NCBI GenBank assembly: GCA_022823045.1
Contig: JAJDXW010000069.1
Coordinates: 1 to 37,880, forward strand
Source of the DNA: Gammaproteobacteria bacterium
GTDB taxonomy: Bacteria; Pseudomonadota; Gammaproteobacteria; HK1
Length of the DNA stretch: 37,880 nt
Reading direction: 5' to 3'
Within the stretch, counting starts at the first letter, position 1; each line of letters begins with the position of its first letter. Shown here piece after piece: positions 34,492-37,880 of the stretch. The notes under the pieces were generated by a model. It saw nothing but the letters and a program-made list of their open reading frames with translations. It searched no databases and was not told the origin of the DNA. The translations under genes and the position numbers were made by a program.

Positions 34492-34620
34492 CCGCTCCCG
34501 TCTCGCCCTCGCCCTCGCGCCGGCGCCGGCCTCGTCGTCCCCGCGTGCTGGCAACCCCGCCGCGCACCGCCGAGCGCACTCCGCCGCCCGCTTCCGTGCC
34601 GCCCACCGGGCGGTGCCATC

Positions 34621-34648
34621 ATAATATCGCGCGGCGCGATCCCGACAA
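34621..34648 (-). promoter_or_regulatory. Promoter with an embedded operator for the PhyH-TauD operon
   Basis: On the minus strand TTGTCG (34648-34643) and TATTAT (34626-34621) are 16 bases apart. The spacer is almost entirely occupied by the perfect palindrome ATCGCGC-G-GCGCGAT (34626-34640). A protein bound there would block RNA polymerase. Transcription would start near 34614 with a leader of about 120 bases; a further inverted repeat, CCGCCC-ACC-GGGCGG, lies around 34599-34613. Confidence 0.5.
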
Positions 34649-34703
34649 GCGGCGACGGGCCAGCCCCAGCCACTGCCCTCGCAGGGACCCGCGCAAGCTC
34701 CAG

Positions 34704-36005
34704 ATGAAGTCCATCGGACCGGACCGGCCGCCCGCCGGAACAGCCCCCGACGCCGCCCCGCCCGGCACCCCGGCTAGCGTGTCGGTCGACGCCGCGGCGG
34801 CGGCCCGGCCGTCGAAGTGGTTGTGGCTCGCGGTCGTCGCGATGCTCATCCAGCAGTCCTTCTCCTACATGTCGACCCTGGTGCTGCCCGTCGCCGCACC
34901 CGCCATTTCCGAGGCAACCGGGCTCGGCATCTCCCTCGTCGGCGTCTACACCGCCATCATGTACGTCGCGTCCACCCTCTCGGCGGGCGCCTCCGGGGCC
35001 TTCATCCAGCGCTACGGGGCGCTCCGGGTGAGCCAGGCCGCCCTCGTCCTCATGGGGCTCGGGCTCGTCTTCTCGTGGCCGGGCTGGGCGCTCCTCTTCG
35101 CACTCACCGCGTTCGTGATCGGAGCAGGGTCGGCCGTCTCGACCCCCGCGAGCTCGGACATCCTCGGCCGTTACTGCCCACCCCGGCGCGCCCCGCTCAT
35201 CTTCTCCATCAAGCAGACCGGGGTGCCGGTCGGGGGCATGCTCGCGGGCGTCCTCGTGCCCGCGTTCACCATCGCCCTCGGGTGGGAGGGGGCGTTCCTC
35301 GCGTGCGGGGCGATGTGTCTCGTCCTCGCCTTTCTCCTCCAACCGCTCCGCGCGGAGTTCGACCAGTACCGGAGCCCCTCGCACCGCATTTCGATGCGGG
35401 CGGTGGTCCACACCGTGCGCGGGGTGCTCGGACACCGGCGGCTCCGCGAGCTCGCCCTCTTCTCGGTCTCCTGGGTAGGACTTCAGGCCATCTACGGGGC
35501 GTTCCTCTTCGCGTTCCTCGCGGACGGGCTCGGCTATCCGCCGGAGACGGCGGGGTGGGTGTTCGCGGCCGGGAACGCGGCGGCGATCGGGGCGCGGATC
35601 CTCTGGGGCTGGATCGCGAGCCGCTTCGTCAACGCACGCATACTCCTCGGCTGGCTCGCGGTGGTCATGGCGGGGGCGAGCATCGCAACCGCCGGATTCG
35701 GACCCGGCTGGCCGATCGTCGCCATTGCCGCCGTCTCGGTGGTGTACGCGGGAACCGCGATCAGTTGGCACGGCGTGCTGCTCGCCGAGATCGCGCGCCT
35801 CTCCCCGGTCGACCGGATCGGCGCGATGACGGGGGGCGTGCTCCTCTTCACGAGCACCGGCATCATGGTGTACCCCCTCCTCTACGGCGCGATCCTCGAG
35901 GCAACGGGAAGCTACGCCCCGGGGTTCATCGTCGCCGCCGTCCCCGCCCTCTACACCGGCCTGCGCATGCTCCTCCGCCGACCTCGCCGCCCATCCCGGC
36001 GCTGA
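34704..36005 (+). CDS. MFS transporter
   Basis: This 433-residue inner-membrane transporter has about twelve transmembrane segments, starting at WLWLAVVAMLIQQSFSYMSTLVLPVAAPAISE. The conserved loop after segment 2 is ASGAFIQRYGALRVSQAALVLMGLGL, and the first half continues with AVSTPASSDILGRYCPPRRAPLIFSIKQTGVPVGGMLAG. This build resembles oxalate/formate or nitrate/cyanate-type MFS members. The ATG at 34704 has a poor ribosome binding site, and the first 35 residues are proline- and alanine-rich, so the exact start is uncertain. It diverges from the PhyH-TauD operon and may import its substrate, but that is only proximity. Confidence 0.9.
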   Translation: MKSIGPDRPPAGTAPDAAPPGTPASVSVDAAAAARPSKWLWLAVVAMLIQQSFSYMSTLVLPVAAPAISEATGLGISLVGVYTAIMYVASTLSAGASGAFIQRYGALRVSQAALVLMGLGLVFSWPGWALLFALTAFVIGAGSAVSTPASSDILGRYCPPRRAPLIFSIKQTGVPVGGMLAGVLVPAFTIALGWEGAFLACGAMCLVLAFLLQPLRAEFDQYRSPSHRISMRAVVHTVRGVLGHRRLRELALFSVSWVGLQAIYGAFLFAFLADGLGYPPETAGWVFAAGNAAAIGARILWGWIASRFVNARILLGWLAVVMAGASIATAGFGPGWPIVAIAAVSVVYAGTAISWHGVLLAEIARLSPVDRIGAMTGGVLLFTSTGIMVYPLLYGAILEATGSYAPGFIVAAVPALYTGLRMLLRRPRRPSRR

Positions 36006-36226
36006 CCCCCTCGCACGCCGCATTACGGGCCATCGGATGGCACTTGGAGGTGAGTGCGGTAGACGACCCGCCGCTGAAGACGTAGCCGGGCAATCCAATC
36101 AACGCGCCGCCATACCCCGACCGTCATCGACGGTTCCCGCGGATTGACGATCCATCGAACCGACAGAGCGAAGCCGGGCTGGTGACTCGGACGGAAACCG
36201 GCGTGAAGCTAGCCCGAACTCCGACT
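36006..36226. other. Convergent intergenic region
   Basis: The 221 bases between the transporter and the converging AlbA_2 gene hold no recognisable gene. Base composition is slightly lower in GC than in the neighbours. Short ORFs on both strands have no family features. I see no clear terminator hairpin. Confidence 0.35.
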
Positions 36227-37880
36227 TCAGCCATCGAAACGATAATCGAACACGCAAGAGGAGCCCACCATCTCGCGAAACCACAGTGTGGCCCCGACAC
36301 CCATCGAATCGGTGAGATGCACCGGTTCGTTCAGGCTGAATTGCACCGGCTGTTGCATGCCGTCATTGATCGCCACGTTGTCGGCGTAGAGATAGGTTCG
36401 ATCCAGGTTGTCGAGTATCGGGTTCAGCCGGCCCTGGATGCCCGGAAGATGTCCCGAGCGATTGGCGATGATCTGCGAGCCCCCGGCGGTTGCCGGCCGC
36501 ATGCCGAGCTCTATCGGCTGGCCGCCGGGCACCTGTCCGCCCGCCGTGCGTGCCATGAAGCCCGTTGCAGCGCACAGCACGGTCATCGGCAGCCTCGCGT
36601 GGAGCACGAAATCGGCGTGTCCGAATGCGTCGGTCCGCGCCTCCCGATACGTCTTGTTGGGATAGAGCATCAGCACGTGCACGCGCGGCAACGGCTCCCC
36701 GGTTTCATCGTTGCGGACCACGATGCGCGCCGCGACCCCGTCGGGCAGCGGGGGACTTGCCGCCGGCAAGACGAGTTGCAGCTCCCGCTCGCCGATCATC
36801 TCGAAGACGGGCTTCTCGCCGGCGAGCGAAAACGTCTCGTCCTCGATTACGGCGATGCCTTCGCCCCGCCGTTCAAGGAAGTACCGCCGCCCTCCGGCGC
36901 CGGGCACGTCGCCAACAGGACATTGGCCGAGCCGGGAAGCGAGGAGCTCGTTCCGGGTGAACTGGCTGGTTCGCAGATCGTCCGTCGTCATGGAGTTGCA
37001 CAGGCCGCCGGGCGAATAGAGCTCCAGGCGATCGTCGAACATGAACAGGCGGATCCGCGAACCCGAAACCGCGTAGTCCCGGTGCACCACCGCGTTGACC
37101 ACGGCTTCGAATACCGCCCGTTCGCTGAACTGCGGCACGTCGGCGCGCGCCGGCTCCTTGCGGGCGGCTACGCTCCGATTTCGGATCACGAAGCGCATCG
37201 CCTCCCGGACCTGCCGGTCCAACGGTCCCGCAATGTCCTGGGCATCGAGCTGCCGGTCGCCGTCCATGCGATTACCCTGGTAACGCACGGCCTGGATGTA
37301 TGCGTTCGGCAGCCACTCGCGAGGGTCCTCGGCACCGAGCAGCACGCCGCCGACCGTCGCCCGGGGGGTGCCCTGTCGATCGTCCTTCAAGAATTTCAGC
37401 TTCGAAAGGGTGACTTCGGGGGGCTCGCTGGCACGCGAGCTGGCGTATCGCCTCCACAGCTCCGGGCGCAAGCTGTTGATGCCGGTGCCATGGACGACCT
37501 GAGTATCGGTGGCCGCGGCGTCGGACTGCCCCCGCGCCTGCAACAGCCGCCGGATCTCGGCGGGCGGCATCTGCCGCCTTGAATCTCCGCGGCGCCGAAA
37601 GTAGCCGCGACGCGTGCGGTGAACGGCGGCGCCCGCCGGTATCTCCACGAGCAGGACGCCGCCCTCCTCCGGAGGCGGCGCCGGAACCCGATGGATGTCG
37701 AAGTCGAGCGGTGGCTCGATGCCGTCGGAACAGATCTCGCCCACGAGGCTTGCCAGCGCATCCAGTTGCTCCGGGTCGAGCGACTGCGGGCGGCGATCGT
37801 CCGAAACCCCCAGGACGAGACGGCCGCCCGTGGCGTTGGCGAACGCCGCGAGCTCGTCGGCAAGATCGTCGCGGCGGGGG
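36227..37880 (-). CDS. AlbA_2 / HATPase-type protein with a C-terminal beta-domain, 5' end missing
   Basis: The frame is open to the right edge; about 550 residues are visible, more than the 505 in the track. The first visible part is an AlbA_2 (Schlafen-like) domain: DDLADELAAFANATGGRLVLGVSDD. Then follows a GHKL-type ATPase (HATPase_c_4): FEAVVNAVVHRDYAVSGSRIRL with the N-box, and LELYSPGGL. Beyond it the protein departs from the usual build: GVAARIVVRNDETGEPLPRVHVLMLYPNKTY and RTDAFGHADFVL look like a carboxypeptidase-regulatory-like beta-sandwich. After that comes a final stretch, GRLNPILDNLDRTYLYADNVAIND, that I do not recognise. AlbA_2 proteins include regulators and defence-associated proteins; this one's role is unknown. 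Confidence 0.78.
   Translation of the reverse strand, partial: PRRDDLADELAAFANATGGRLVLGVSDDRRPQSLDPEQLDALASLVGEICSDGIEPPLDFDIHRVPAPPPEEGGVLLVEIPAGAAVHRTRRGYFRRRGDSRRQMPPAEIRRLLQARGQSDAAATDTQVVHGTGINSLRPELWRRYASSRASEPPEVTLSKLKFLKDDRQGTPRATVGGVLLGAEDPREWLPNAYIQAVRYQGNRMDGDRQLDAQDIAGPLDRQVREAMRFVIRNRSVAARKEPARADVPQFSERAVFEAVVNAVVHRDYAVSGSRIRLFMFDDRLELYSPGGLCNSMTTDDLRTSQFTRNELLASRLGQCPVGDVPGAGGRRYFLERRGEGIAVIEDETFSLAGEKPVFEMIGERELQLVLPAASPPLPDGVAARIVVRNDETGEPLPRVHVLMLYPNKTYREARTDAFGHADFVLHARLPMTVLCAATGFMARTAGGQVPGGQPIELGMRPATAGGSQIIANRSGHLPGIQGRLNPILDNLDRTYLYADNVAINDGMQQPVQFSLNEPVHLTDSMGVGATLWFREMVGSSCVFDYRFDG

Overview
The window is a high-GC (strongly GC3-biased) chromosomal segment that is almost fully coding. 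It carries Sec and Tat signal peptides, periplasmic-binding-protein ABC transporters, frequent GTG and TTG starts and clear GGAGG-type ribosome binding sites. This points to a Gram-negative heterotroph, most likely a proteobacterium. An alphaproteobacterium-like lineage fits the mix of Ldh-type dehydrogenases, acetamidase, amine/sugar ABC systems and 2-oxoglutarate oxygenases, but no marker gene here fixes the taxonomy. I see no rRNA, tRNA, CRISPR array, transposase or integrase.

Layout, left to right. 1-2770 (-): a truncated family-5 (peptide-type) solute-binding protein preceded by a WYL-domain regulator. 2955-9149: a TauD/TfdA-like oxygenase, an Ldh-family dehydrogenase, a plus-strand run of enoyl-CoA hydratase, SDR and acetamidase/formamidase, and an alpha/beta hydrolase. 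9505-10707: a DUF4143-type AAA ATPase, apparently translated from a leaderless transcript that starts beside a perfect 14-bp inverted repeat. 10856-15146 (-): a polyamine-type ABC transporter (binding protein, two permeases, ATPase), with a hairpin-rich 380-bp gap between the binding-protein gene and the permeases. 15310-16857: an unusual BtpA-like/phosphoribosyltransferase fusion behind a folded leader. 16961-21005: an SDR, an exported isoaspartyl methyltransferase and a polytopic membrane protein with a spermidine-synthase-like domain.

21095-23914 (+): a ribose/fructose-type ABC transporter (ATPase, permease, binding protein). The binding-protein gene has a leader with a 13-bp hairpin whose ten-base loop is perfectly complementary to bases just upstream of the ribosome binding site. 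24115-24693: a 3-hydroxyanthranilate dioxygenase gene interrupted by one in-frame TAG. 24785-28151: an HpcH/HpaI aldolase, a CmcJ-like oxygenase starting at TTG, and a haloalkane-dehalogenase-like hydrolase. 28316-31171 (-): a beta-propeller glycosidase-like protein, a PuuE-like polysaccharide deacetylase/allantoinase and a lipase-like hydrolase. 31330-36005: an acyl-CoA dehydrogenase, a PhyH plus TauD oxygenase pair (-) and an MFS transporter. 36227-window end (-): an AlbA_2/HATPase protein with an extra C-terminal beta-domain, truncated by the window edge.

Overall this is an accessory catabolic region: uptake systems for peptides, polyamines and sugars sit beside oxygenases, hydrolases, CoA-linked beta-oxidation-type enzymes and nitrogen-compound amidases. 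The least conventional items are the two folded leader regions (15310-15413 and 22918-22978), the BtpA-PRTase fusion, the amber-interrupted dioxygenase, the exported methyltransferase paired with a membrane SAM-type protein, and the two lone ATPase-type genes (9553-10707 and 36227-end). All family calls are made by reading motifs; no database search was run.
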